From: JACQHJ01 sp038063075
Lineage (GTDB): Bacteria; Patescibacteriota; Microgenomatia; Levybacterales; UBA12049
Assembly (NCBI GenBank): GCA_038063075.1
Contig: JBBTVW010000017.1
Coordinates: 1-13,014 of the forward strand
Direction: 5' to 3'
Length of the DNA: 13,014 bases
The notes under the pieces were generated by a model. The model saw only the letters and a program-made list of their open reading frames with translations, ran no database searches and was not told where the DNA came from. The position numbers were made by a program, and so were the translations under genes. Positions 1-6,033 of the stretch are shown here, piece by piece (positions within the stretch are counted from its first letter, which is position 1; each line of letters starts with the position of its first letter).

Positions 1-7
1 TTCTAAA

Positions 8-229
8 ATGCCAAGAAAGAATACTCTTTCATGGTATGAAGATTTTGAGGAGACCCCTGTAAAAGACGATTTAGATTCCCAAAAAGAAGTTTTAATTATT
101 AGAAAAAATTTAATAAGAGATATTATTATTCCAAAAGAAAAATCAGATGAATTAAGAAGAAGTATTATTAGGCATGACTCAGATAAATTAGCAATTGAGA
201 TTGTAAATATTATTACTAGCCTGTCTTAA
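8..229 (+). CDS. Small hypothetical protein (73 aa)
   Basis: I do not recognise this protein. It is short, charged and soluble-looking, with no membrane segment or signal peptide. Acidic residues dominate the first third. The middle is rich in Ile, Lys and Arg (residues 26-52) and looks helical. The ATG at 8 is the first start visible, but the frame has no stop codon between base 1 and 8, so the true start could lie upstream of the window. It is followed by a 59-nt gap holding the probable promoter of the next gene, so the two need not be co-transcribed. Codon use is AT-rich like its neighbours, so I treat it as a real gene, though without homology support. Confidence 0.5.
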   Translation: MPRKNTLSWYEDFEETPVKDDLDSQKEVLIIRKNLIRDIIIPKEKSDELRRSIIRHDSDKLAIEIVNIITSLS

Positions 230-265
230 GCTTTTCATACACCTCTTTTAAAATGTTTATAGATA

Positions 266-288
266 TATAATAATAAGTAAACACTTTT
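266..288 (+). promoter_or_regulatory. Probable -10 element before the NqrB/FNR fusion gene
   Basis: A perfect TATAAT lies at 266-271, 17 nt before the ATG at 289, which would give a 5' leader of about 10 nt. I see no convincing -35 hexamer at 16-18 bp spacing and no Shine-Dalgarno sequence in the leader. It is weaker than the other promoters here because the surrounding DNA is very AT-rich. Confidence 0.4.
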
Positions 289-1812
289 ATGTTTTTTATT
301 AAAACTCTTGATGAAATTTTAAACAAGATTACGATGTATAGATTAGTCTTGTATTTCCTTATTTTCCTCTGGTTTGTTGGATTAGTTTTAAGTTTTCTTC
401 AGCTTTTACCTTTTAGTGCAGTTGAGTTATTAATATCATCGTTTGTAATAGTTTTTACTTCCTATGTAACTAACAAGACTTTTGCAAAATTATTCAATAT
501 ATTTACAAATCTTGAATCAGTATACGTAACGTCATTAATATTAATTTTAATAATTACTCCTGCACGAACAATGCAAGAATATATATTTATAATTTTTGCA
601 TCAATTTTTGCCATGTCTTCTAAATATATTTTAAACATAAATAAAAAACATATATTTAATCCCACTGCAATTGCTGTTTTAGTGGCATTTTTGCTTTCAA
701 TTGGTGGGGCAAGTTGGTGGGTTGGTACAACTACAATGTTTATGCCAGTACTACTTGGATTATTGGTTATTAAAAAGATTCAAAGATTTAGTCTTTTCTT
801 TGCTTTTTTAACTACATCAATATTTGTAATAGCGCTTTTTAGTTTTATAAGTGGATTTAATGCTTTTCAAGTTTTAACTAATACGCTTTTAGAATCTCCT
901 CTTTTATTTTTTGCCTTAATCATGTTAACAGAGCCATTAACAACTCCTCCAACCAGAAAGCTGCAAATTTATTATGGAATAATTATTGGAGTATTATTTT
1001 ATCCTCAAATCCATATAGCAAATTTTTATTTAACTCCTGAAGCAACTCTTATTGCAGGAAATATTTTTTCTTATTTTGTAAGTCCAAAAGAAAGATTAAC
1101 TCTTTTTCTAAAAGAAAAAATAAAATTAACAGCTGATACTTATGATTTTGTTTTTAGTTTAAACAAAAAATTTTCATTTATCCCGGGACAATATTTAGAA
1201 TGGACACTAGGATTTAAAAATCCTGACTCAAGAGGAAATAGAAGGTATTTTACAATTGCATCTTCTCCAAGTGAAAAAGATTTAAGAATTGGAGTTAAAT
1301 TTTATGATAAATCCAGTAGTTTTAAAAAACGTCTTTTATCCCTAAATAAGGGTGACAAAATTATTGCAGGAAATTTGTCAGGCGATTTTGTTTTACCAAA
1401 TGATGAGAATAAAAAAATTGTCTTTATCCTAGGAGGAATAGGGATCACGCCTTTTAGAAGTATAGCTAAGTATTTATTAGATAATAATAAAAAAATATCT
1501 GCAGTAGTTTTTTACTCAAACAAAAATAAGTCAGACATTGTTTATAAAGAGATATTAGAAAAGGTAGAAGAAAAATTAGGCATTAAGATAATTTATAACT
1601 TAACTGATTTAGATAATATTCCAAAAGACTGGAAAGGTGAAAAAGGAAGACTAAATATACAGATGATAAAAAAATATGTCCCAGATTATAAAGATAGAAT
1701 TTTTTACCTCTCAGGGCCTCATTCAATGGTATCTGGTTTTGAAGATGTTTTAGCACAAATGGGAGTAAATATTACTAATATAAAAAAGGATTTTTTTCCA
1801 GGCTACGCTTAA
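289..1812 (+). CDS. NqrB/RnfD-like membrane domain fused to an FAD/NAD(P)-binding reductase domain
   Basis: This 507-aa protein joins two modules that usually sit on separate polypeptides. Residues about 15-265 form a multi-helix membrane domain resembling NqrB/RnfD, the membrane subunits of Na+-NQR and Rnf electron-transport complexes. The family-like segments are NPTA (124-127) and LTEPLTTPPTRK (213-224). Residues about 270-507 are a ferredoxin-NADP+-reductase-like module. It has an FAD-binding RRYFTIASS motif (318-326), a GDF.LP loop (365-370), a nucleotide-binding GGIGITP motif (382-388) and the late SGP motif (475-477). There is no [2Fe-2S] domain. The likely role is NAD(P)H oxidation at a cytoplasmic FAD domain with electrons passed to a membrane acceptor. 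That activity, and any ion pumping, is inferred. I cannot see the Ser/Thr-Gly-Ala-Thr motif that carries covalent FMN in classical NqrB/RnfD, and no other Nqr or Rnf subunit is nearby. Confidence 0.8.
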   Translation: MFFIKTLDEILNKITMYRLVLYFLIFLWFVGLVLSFLQLLPFSAVELLISSFVIVFTSYVTNKTFAKLFNIFTNLESVYVTSLILILIITPARTMQEYIFIIFASIFAMSSKYILNINKKHIFNPTAIAVLVAFLLSIGGASWWVGTTTMFMPVLLGLLVIKKIQRFSLFFAFLTTSIFVIALFSFISGFNAFQVLTNTLLESPLLFFALIMLTEPLTTPPTRKLQIYYGIIIGVLFYPQIHIANFYLTPEATLIAGNIFSYFVSPKERLTLFLKEKIKLTADTYDFVFSLNKKFSFIPGQYLEWTLGFKNPDSRGNRRYFTIASSPSEKDLRIGVKFYDKSSSFKKRLLSLNKGDKIIAGNLSGDFVLPNDENKKIVFILGGIGITPFRSIAKYLLDNNKKISAVVFYSNKNKSDIVYKEILEKVEEKLGIKIIYNLTDLDNIPKDWKGEKGRLNIQMIKKYVPDYKDRIFYLSGPHSMVSGFEDVLAQMGVNITNIKKDFFPGYA

Positions 1813-1823
1813 GTCTTTAGGTT

Positions 1824-1858
1824 TTAAAATCTCCATAGATTTCTGATATAATTTTTAT
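1824..1858 (+). promoter_or_regulatory. Promoter with -10 TATAAT six nt before the start codon
   Basis: TATAAT at 1847-1852 is followed by exactly 6 nt and then the ATG at 1859, so the expected transcription start falls on the start codon. The -35 region (around 1823-1829) is only a weak T/A-rich match. It lies in the 46-nt gap after the NqrB/FNR gene and would give a leaderless transcript. Confidence 0.55.
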
Positions 1859-2089
1859 ATGAAGAAAAAAAGGTGGTTTAAAAGAACAGGTTTATTATTT
1901 ATTCCTTTAAATTGGAAAGGATTTGCTGTAACTGGTTTTATATTTTTATTTTGTGTAAATATTTTTCTTGTTGTGGATGCAAATTCTAAGTCTATAAGTG
2001 ATACATTGTATGGAATATTTCCTTATATTAGTATTGCAGTAATAATTTTATATTTGCTTGCGGTTAAAACATCTAAGCCTCGTAAGTAA
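1859..2089 (+). CDS. Small two-helix membrane protein (76 aa)
   Basis: The protein has a very basic N-terminus (KKKRWFKR) and two predicted membrane segments, roughly residues 22-41 and 51-68. A short loop joins them and the tail is basic (KTSKPRK), which suggests both ends face the cytoplasm. The pattern WFKR...IP..WKGF (residues 6-21) resembles a widespread family of tiny uncharacterised membrane proteins with a W-F-K...P..W.G signature; this likeness is from memory. The function is unknown. A TATAAT box ends 6 nt upstream, so it probably has its own leaderless transcript despite following the NqrB/FNR gene. Its stop codon is 4 nt from the stop of the convergent msrA gene. Confidence 0.65.
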   Translation: MKKKRWFKRTGLLFIPLNWKGFAVTGFIFLFCVNIFLVVDANSKSISDTLYGIFPYISIAVIILYLLAVKTSKPRK

Positions 2090-2093
2090 AGCC

Positions 2094-2642
2094 TTAAGGT
2101 TTGTATTCTTCCTTAACTTTATCTGAATATTTTTCTAAAAGTTTTTTAATTTTAGGATCTATTATAAACTTGCAGTATGGATAATCCTTATTTCTATCAA
2201 AATAATCTTTGTGATAATTTTCAGCCTCATAAAAATTAGTAAAAGGAGTAATTTCTGTAACAATAAGATCTTTGTATATGGCTTGTTTTTCTAAATTTTC
2301 TTTGGATTTTAAAGCAGCTTCTTTTTGTTTGTCATTCTGATAAAAAATTGCAGATCTGTATTGTGTTCCAATGTCATTGCCTTGTTGATTTAATGTTGTT
2401 GGATCATGTGTATACCAAAATACATCAAGTAACTCTTCAAAAGAAATAACTAAAGGATCGAATTCAACCTGAAGACTTTCTGCATGACCAGTAATACCAC
2501 TAGAAACTTGCTCATAGTTTGGATTTTCTGTTTGTCCACCACTATAACCAGATTTTACTGATATAACCCCTTTTAGTCGTTTAAAGATTGCTTCAGTACA
2601 CCAAAAGCATCCATTAGCAAAAATTGCTATTTCATTACTCAT
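2094..2642 (-). CDS. msrA: Peptide-methionine (S)-S-oxide reductase MsrA
   Basis: This enzyme repairs oxidised methionine by reducing the S-epimer of methionine sulfoxide, free or in proteins, normally using thioredoxin. The MsrA signature GCFWC is at residues 11-15, with Cys12 as the catalytic nucleophile. Also present are KSGYSGG (30-36), GHAESLQVEFDP (52-63) and the FYEAENYHKDYF block (137-148). Cys157, in YPYCKFIIDPK, sits where many MsrAs carry a late cysteine and may resolve the catalytic disulfide, as may Cys15. The 182-aa length is normal for a stand-alone cytoplasmic MsrA. No MsrB domain is fused and none is visible nearby. It is a single-gene unit reading away from the holin-family gene, with a -10-like TAGAAT ending 6 nt before the ATG. 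Confidence 0.96.
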   Translation of the reverse strand: MSNEIAIFANGCFWCTEAIFKRLKGVISVKSGYSGGQTENPNYEQVSSGITGHAESLQVEFDPLVISFEELLDVFWYTHDPTTLNQQGNDIGTQYRSAIFYQNDKQKEAALKSKENLEKQAIYKDLIVTEITPFTNFYEAENYHKDYFDRNKDYPYCKFIIDPKIKKLLEKYSDKVKEEYKP

Positions 2643-2654
2643 TAGACTATTCTA
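2643..2654 (-). promoter_or_regulatory. -10 element of msrA, six nt from the start codon
   Basis: On the minus strand TAGAAT (2654-2649) is followed by 6 nt and the msrA ATG (2642-2640), predicting a leaderless mRNA. No good -35 hexamer is visible at 16-18 bp spacing. The spacing matches other promoters in this window, which is the main support. Confidence 0.45.
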
Positions 2655-2672
2655 GCAAAAAACTATAACATC

Positions 2673-2707
2673 TTGCTTTTTTTGCAAAAAATATATAACC
2701 TAGGACT
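2673..2707 (+). promoter_or_regulatory. Promoter of the holin-family/FKBP pair
   Basis: TATAAC at 2694-2699 lies 8 nt before the ATG at 2708. A TTGCTT at 2673-2678 could serve as -35, although the spacer is short at 15 bp. The predicted start of transcription is at or within about 2 nt of the ATG. A dyad TTGC-T7-GCAA occupies 2673-2687, between this -10 and the divergent msrA -10, and could bind a regulator. Confidence 0.4.
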
Positions 2708-3046
2708 ATGTTTTCTATACTTATTAATTGGATAGTAAGCGCAATGGTAGTTTTTAGTATTGCCTATATATTACCAGGCGCCACAGTTGTTGATTTCACA
2801 GCTGCATTAGTGGTTGCATTAGCTTTAGGAGTAATAAATGCTTTACTTAAGCCTGTTCTTTTAATACTTACGCTTCCTATTAACATTTTAACACTTGGTC
2901 TTTTTACTTTTGTTTTAAATGCACTTTTAATAATACTTGTAAGCAACATTGTTCCAGGTTTTACAGTTGATGGGTTCCTAGCAGCATTTGTTTTTGGTAT
3001 AGTATTATCTGTAGTAAATGCAGTAGTTAATAATTTTTTGCCATAA
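2708..3046 (+). CDS. Phage_holin_4_2 / YvlD-type four-helix membrane protein
   Basis: This 112-aa protein is almost wholly hydrophobic and can form four membrane helices, roughly residues 3-23, 28-50, 53-78 and 85-108. The family hallmark is the central GVINALLKPVLLILTLPIN segment followed by ILTLGLF..VLNALL, as in the small membrane proteins annotated Phage_holin_4_2 or YvlD-like. The family is widespread in bacterial chromosomes. The holin name comes from the Pfam label, not from proven lysis activity, and there is no phage gene here. The next gene, an anchored FKBP isomerase, starts 4 nt after this stop codon, so the two are almost certainly co-transcribed. The true function is unknown; membrane or envelope homeostasis is plausible. 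Confidence 0.85.
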   Translation: MFSILINWIVSAMVVFSIAYILPGATVVDFTAALVVALALGVINALLKPVLLILTLPINILTLGLFTFVLNALLIILVSNIVPGFTVDGFLAAFVFGIVLSVVNAVVNNFLP

Positions 3047-3049
3047 ACT

Positions 3050-3580
3050 ATGCCAAAGAACTTAATACCATTTATAATTATTGGAGTAATTATTGCAGCA
3101 GGTTTTTTAGGAGTTTATTTTATTTTAAATCAAAGTATTCCTGCAGCAGAGATAAAGAAAAACACAGAGGAGGAGCCTATGAAATTTATACAAGAAGAAA
3201 AAAATAATCAAAATACGAATACTCAAAACCCAGTAGCTAGCCCAACTTCATCGGTAACAGAGTTAATAATTGAAGATGAAATTATAGGTCAAGGTGCTGA
3301 AGTAAAATCGGGAGATACAATTGTAATGCACTATACTGGAACTTTGGAAAATGGACAAAAGTTTGATAGCTCAGTAGATAGAGGACAGCCATTTGAGACA
3401 CAGATTGGTGTAGGACAGGTTATTAAAGGATGGGACGAGGGCGTAATAGGAATGAAGGTAGGAGGTAAAAGAAAACTTACCATTCCAGGCTCATTAGCTT
3501 ATGGAGAGCAGGGAATACCTGGTGCAATTCCTAGCAACGCAACTCTCATTTTTGAATTAGAGTTATTAGATATTAAATAG
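3050..3580 (+). CDS. Membrane-anchored FKBP-type peptidyl-prolyl cis-trans isomerase
   Basis: This enzyme catalyses cis-trans isomerisation of prolyl bonds, so it acts as a folding helper. Residues 5-26 form one N-terminal membrane helix with no lipobox or clear cleavage site. A charged, Asn/Gln/Thr/Pro-rich linker follows (about 33-70). One FKBP domain fills residues 72-176 and should lie outside the cytoplasmic membrane. Active-site features are intact: HYTGTL (94-99), FDSS (105-108), PFE (114-116), QVIKGWDEG (123-131), LAYGEQG (149-155) and the final LIFELELLDI. The domain is a short single FKBP rather than a SlyD or trigger-factor type. It is the second gene of a pair with the holin-family protein. 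Its stop overlaps the stop of the convergent kinase gene by 8 nt, and there is no Shine-Dalgarno sequence before its ATG. Confidence 0.93.
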   Translation: MPKNLIPFIIIGVIIAAGFLGVYFILNQSIPAAEIKKNTEEEPMKFIQEEKNNQNTNTQNPVASPTSSVTELIIEDEIIGQGAEVKSGDTIVMHYTGTLENGQKFDSSVDRGQPFETQIGVGQVIKGWDEGVIGMKVGGKRKLTIPGSLAYGEQGIPGAIPSNATLIFELELLDIK

Positions 3581-4568
3581 TTTCTACTTTTAAGTTTCCC
3601 GCAAAACTAAGTTTTTCTTCAAGTTCGTCTTTTGTTAAAAGTCCTTTTTGAGCTCCAACTTGTCCAATAACACTTGCTGAATTTAGTGTTCCCCAAATCA
3701 TAGCATCTGTTATAGATTTTCCATTTAAAATTGCACAGAGAAAGCCAGCATTATATCCGTCTCCAGCTCCTGTCATTTCTATGACTTTTACCTTTAAAAC
3801 CCTTAAATGGTAATTGTTTCCTTTTTCGTCTAAAACAAATGATCCATTATTTGAATCAGTGATTATTATATTTTTAGCCCCTAAGCTTTTTAATCCAAAT
3901 AATAATTTCTTAATATCAGACTTATCGCTTGATAAATTATCATCATCTCCATATAAAAGTAATTCTGCTTCCTCTTTGTTTAGAAATAAATAATCAGTAG
4001 TTTCGATTATCTCCATTATTAATCGCCCTTTTTCTTGTAATTGAAGAGTGCCTGGGTTAAATGCCAGAATAGATTTTGTGTTTTTAACAAAGCCTAATGT
4101 ATTTTGATATGCATTCTGCCAAATATTTCCAATACTTGTAAGGTAAATAAATCTTGCTGAGGAGTTTTCAATATCGAAATTATGATCTCTGTCTACATGT
4201 TCTACCAAAAGAGTTCGTTCACCTTTATAAATAATACCAATAGAAAAAGAGGTTTTTTTATTTACACCCTGTGAAACAAAAGCAGTATTAATGTTTTCCT
4301 TATTTAACTTATTAATTATAAAATTGGAAAACTCATCATTACCAATCTCTGCACAAAGACCTGCGTTTTTTCCAAGTCTTGAAATTCCAACTGATGTATT
4401 ACATGCGTTACCCCCAATCTCTTTTATGTAATCATCAACATGAATTTTATATCCATAATCTATTAATAATTTCGTTTTATCATTATTTAAATCAAAGCGG
4501 GGACTATCATCTGGAATTTGTAAGAAGATATCCAAAACTGCATCACCAATACATAAAATATCAAGCAT
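3573..4568 (-). CDS. PfkB-family carbohydrate/nucleoside kinase
   Basis: This is a ribokinase-fold kinase that phosphorylates a sugar or nucleoside hydroxyl with ATP. The N-terminus reads DILCIGDAVLD, followed by the substrate-side GGNACNTSVGISRLG motif (52-66). The C-terminal signature is MTGAGDGYNAGF (265-276), with Asp270 as the expected catalytic base in the GAGD anion hole. LNKEEAELL (196-204) is also typical. The length of 331 aa is normal. The substrate cannot be told from sequence: ribokinase, adenosine kinase, fructokinase and KDG kinase share these motifs, and no pathway neighbour helps. The ATG at 4568 fits a -35/-10 pair (TTGAAT, 18 bp, TAACAT) ending 6 nt upstream. It looks like a single-gene unit, tail-to-tail with the FKBP gene and divergent from the small basic protein gene. 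Confidence 0.9.
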   Translation of the reverse strand: MLDILCIGDAVLDIFLQIPDDSPRFDLNNDKTKLLIDYGYKIHVDDYIKEIGGNACNTSVGISRLGKNAGLCAEIGNDEFSNFIINKLNKENINTAFVSQGVNKKTSFSIGIIYKGERTLLVEHVDRDHNFDIENSSARFIYLTSIGNIWQNAYQNTLGFVKNTKSILAFNPGTLQLQEKGRLIMEIIETTDYLFLNKEEAELLLYGDDDNLSSDKSDIKKLLFGLKSLGAKNIIITDSNNGSFVLDEKGNNYHLRVLKVKVIEMTGAGDGYNAGFLCAILNGKSITDAMIWGTLNSASVIGQVGAQKGLLTKDELEEKLSFAGNLKVETI

Positions 4569-4604
4569 ATTTATATGTTAACCTAAATTGTTAAGCGTAT
4601 TCAA
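4569..4604 (-). promoter_or_regulatory. Promoter of the PfkB kinase gene
   Basis: On the minus strand TTGAAT (4604-4599), an 18-bp spacer and TAACAT (4580-4575) are followed by 6 nt and the ATG (4568-4566). The same -10-to-start spacing recurs elsewhere in this window. An alternative TATAAA at 4575-4570 is too close to the ATG to place transcription start upstream of it. Confidence 0.5.
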
Positions 4605-4615
4605 CCATCTTAAGA

Positions 4616-4649
4616 TTGACTTAAACCTATAGTTTGATATAATGTGGCC
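4616..4649 (+). promoter_or_regulatory. Strong sigma-70-like promoter of the 4650 gene
   Basis: TTGACT (4616-4621), a 16-bp spacer and a perfect TATAAT (4638-4643) are followed by 6 nt and ATG (4650-4652). Transcription should begin on or next to this ATG, giving a leaderless mRNA. This also decides the start: the in-frame GTG at 4644 touches the -10 box and would lie upstream of the transcript. Confidence 0.7.
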
Positions 4650-5018
4650 ATGAGTCTTGAAACAAGAAGGAAACAGGGAGAAGGAAGATCTAGCAGGAGT
4701 AGAGGGTCTATTCAGGCATTGCCTTTAGAATTGAATTTACCAGTCGAATCAGGCATTCAATTGCAATCTGATGTTTTTACTGCAGGAGTTAAATTGTACG
4801 AAGCTCCACCAACATTAAAAAGCATAGTGAGAGTTTGGAGAGGAATACTTCCTACAAGACAAGTTTTACTTAGAGTATTAGATGACGACGGTAATCCTCT
4901 TAGGCAAGTAACAGAAATTGGCTTGTTTGGTTTATATACAGGAATTAAAAATATACAGGAACCTAAGTGGCTTGATATAAATAGAGCAATACAGCCTACA
5001 AGAAGAACATCTCGTTAA
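4650..5018 (+). CDS. Hypothetical basic-ended protein (122 aa)
   Basis: I do not recognise this protein. The first 20 residues are Arg/Ser/Gly-rich (RRKQGEGRSSRSRGS) and probably disordered, and the tail is again Arg/Thr-rich (PTRRTSR). Between them, residues about 22-105 alternate hydrophobic and polar residues (for example VRVWRGILPTRQVLLRVLDDDG), which suggests a small beta-rich domain. There is no membrane segment, signal peptide or Cys. The basic ends could contact nucleic acid, but that is speculation. A GTG two codons upstream (4644) keeps the frame, but the promoter position favours ATG 4650. The strong promoter argues that this is a real, well-expressed single gene. Its stop codon is 4 nt from that of the convergent HxlR-type regulator. 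Confidence 0.6.
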   Translation: MSLETRRKQGEGRSSRSRGSIQALPLELNLPVESGIQLQSDVFTAGVKLYEAPPTLKSIVRVWRGILPTRQVLLRVLDDDGNPLRQVTEIGLFGLYTGIKNIQEPKWLDINRAIQPTRRTSR

Positions 5019-5022
5019 GTGA

Positions 5023-5349
5023 TTACATTTTTTCTCCGCAATTTTTGACAGCTTTTATCACCTGTTTAAATACCTGAGCTTTTACAGTTAATGAATATTC
5101 AACTTTTGGTGGAACCTGAGGATATATTTTTTTATTTAAATATCCTTCTTTTTCTAAATCAGAGAGCCTTTTAGATAAAGTTCTTGGATTAATATTATTT
5201 ACTTCTCTTTGCAGCTCACCAAATCTTTTAGTCCCTTTTAAAAGAGATGTAAGTATTAAGATTGTCCATTTACTTCCAATTATTTTTGCCGCCTTAGATA
5301 TTTCTAATAATTCTTGTTCCATACTATACTTTTTGTAACTACTTGACAT
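5023..5349 (-). CDS. HxlR/DUF24-family winged-helix transcriptional regulator
   Basis: HxlR-family proteins are dimeric DNA-binding regulators, often sensing aldehydes, quinones or oxidants and acting on a divergent gene. The domain occupies nearly all of the 108 aa. It starts with IIGSKWTILIL (23-33), followed by RFGELQREV...INPRTLSKRLSDLEKEGYL with the recognition helix, and the wing-end motif PPKVEYSLT. The redox-active Cys near the N-terminus found in many family members is absent; the only Cys is near the C-terminus (KNCGEKM). A start at Met10 (5322-5320) is a real alternative, because the predicted -10 box abuts or overlaps the ATG at 5349, so transcription would begin inside the annotated frame. 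The gene faces away from the LUD-domain gene across a 28-nt gap and probably controls that promoter and its own. Confidence 0.88.
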   Translation of the reverse strand: MSSSYKKYSMEQELLEISKAAKIIGSKWTILILTSLLKGTKRFGELQREVNNINPRTLSKRLSDLEKEGYLNKKIYPQVPPKVEYSLTVKAQVFKQVIKAVKNCGEKM

Positions 5350-5368
5350 AGTATAACATTAAGCTTAA
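5340..5368. promoter_or_regulatory. Candidate HxlR operators in the divergent promoter
   Basis: Two dyads lie in the shared control region. TACT-N6-AGTA spans 5340-5353 and covers the forward -35 and the regulator's start codon. TTAAGCTTAA, a perfect 10-bp palindrome, spans 5359-5368 within the spacer of both promoters. As I recall, DUF24-family operators such as those of YodB contain TACT/AGTA half-sites, which favours the first. Binding is inferred, not shown. Confidence 0.4.
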
Positions 5369-5377
5369 ACTGTCAAT
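5343..5377 (+). promoter_or_regulatory. Promoter of the LUD-domain gene
   Basis: A consensus TTGACA (5343-5348), a 17-bp spacer and TAAACT (5366-5371) are followed by 6 nt and the ATG at 5378, predicting a leaderless mRNA. The -35 overlaps the first codons of the HxlR gene, and the -10 end overlaps the regulator's own -35, so the two promoters occlude each other. Confidence 0.65.
5348..5376 (-). promoter_or_regulatory. Promoter of the HxlR-type regulator
   Basis: On the minus strand a perfect TTGACA (5376-5371) is followed by TATACT (5355-5350) after 15 bp, or by TACTAT (5353-5348) after 17 bp. Either -10 touches or overlaps the ATG at 5349. Transcription would then start about 5341-5345, inside the frame, which supports translation from Met10 (5322-5320) with a leader of about 20 nt. 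Confidence 0.5.
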
Positions 5378-5992
5378 ATGAATAAATGGATAGACCCGGT
5401 AGCTAAAAAAACAATTTTGGAAACAATTGAAGCATTAAAGAAGAATAATTTTAATGCTATCTTTGTAGAAACAGCAGAAGAAGCAAAAGCTAAGTTTTTT
5501 GAAATATTGCCTTATGGTGCGCCAGTTTTAAATAATGCTTCAGTGACATTAGATACAAGTGGAATTTCAAAGGAAATTAACGAGTCTGGAAAATACGATA
5601 GTATTAAAAATAAACTCTCTTCTATGAATCGAGAAACAAGTAATCGAGAAATGCAGCAAATAGGTTCAGCTCCTGAATGGGCTGTTGGTAGTGTTCATGC
5701 AATTACAAAAGATGGACATGTTTTAATTGCTTCAAGATCCGGTAGTCAAATACCAGGATATGCATTTGGATCAGATCATATAATTTGGGTTGTTGGCGCT
5801 CAAAAACTTGTTGATAATATTGATGAAGGGATTAAGAGAATATATGAACACTCACTTCCATTAGAAAGTAAAAGAGTACAAAAGGCCTATGGAATGGAGC
5901 ACAGTGATGTATCAAAGATATTAATCTTTAATCAAGAATTAAGCTTAGATAGAACAACCATAATAATTGTAAATCAGGCCATCGGTTATTAA
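5378..5992 (+). CDS. LUD-domain protein (LutC/DUF162-like)
   Basis: The 204-aa protein is essentially one LUD domain, the fold found in LutC/YkgG and in the N-terminal part of LutB. Family-typical blocks are GAPVLNNASVTLDTSGI (47-63), WAVGSVHAITKDG (101-113), ASRSGSQ (118-124) and GSDHIIWVVGAQK (131-143). In the Lut system such proteins take part in lactate oxidation, but neither LutA nor the iron-sulfur LutB partner is present, and this protein has no Cys at all. A lactate role is therefore not supported. Stand-alone LUD proteins have no settled activity; sugar-phosphate or small-molecule binding is possible. It sits divergent to an HxlR-type regulator, with intertwined promoters, so it is probably the main regulated target. 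The sodN promoter begins 7 nt after its stop. Confidence 0.85.
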   Translation: MNKWIDPVAKKTILETIEALKKNNFNAIFVETAEEAKAKFFEILPYGAPVLNNASVTLDTSGISKEINESGKYDSIKNKLSSMNRETSNREMQQIGSAPEWAVGSVHAITKDGHVLIASRSGSQIPGYAFGSDHIIWVVGAQKLVDNIDEGIKRIYEHSLPLESKRVQKAYGMEHSDVSKILIFNQELSLDRTTIIIVNQAIGY

Positions 5993-5998
5993 TCCTTT

Positions 5999-6033
5999 TT
6001 GACAATCACAAGATTAAATATTAATATCTACAT
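5999..6033 (+). promoter_or_regulatory. Promoter of the sodN-sodX-methyltransferase operon
   Basis: A consensus TTGACA (5999-6004), an ideal 17-bp spacer and TAATAT (6022-6027) are followed by 6 nt and the sodN ATG at 6034. The predicted transcription start coincides with the start codon. No Shine-Dalgarno sequence is present and no metal-responsive operator is obvious. Confidence 0.7.

Noticed and set aside
462..665. Minus-strand frame of 67 codons inside the NqrB/FNR gene
   Set aside because: Lies fully opposite a well-supported gene, has no recognisable domain and no promoter; a shadow of AT-rich coding sequence.
289..1812. Assembly-error fusion of two genes
   Set aside because: The frame is continuous with even codon use, and the join (about residues 262-272) forms a natural link from the last membrane helix to the reductase domain. 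There is no internal start or promoter at the join.
2764..2949. Minus-strand frame inside the holin-family gene
   Set aside because: Fully antisense to a recognised family member, with low-complexity composition; a shadow frame.
2708..3046. Prophage remnant suggested by the holin-like gene
   Set aside because: The family is a common chromosomal membrane protein, and no endolysin, integrase, attachment site or structural phage gene is present.
4379..4594. Plus-strand frame across the 5' end of the PfkB gene
   Set aside because: Overlaps the conserved N-terminal GGN motif region of the kinase on the other strand and has no domain support.
5378..5992. Lactate-utilisation (lutABC) locus
   Set aside because: Only a stand-alone LUD domain is present; lutA and the iron-sulfur lutB are absent and the protein has no cysteines.
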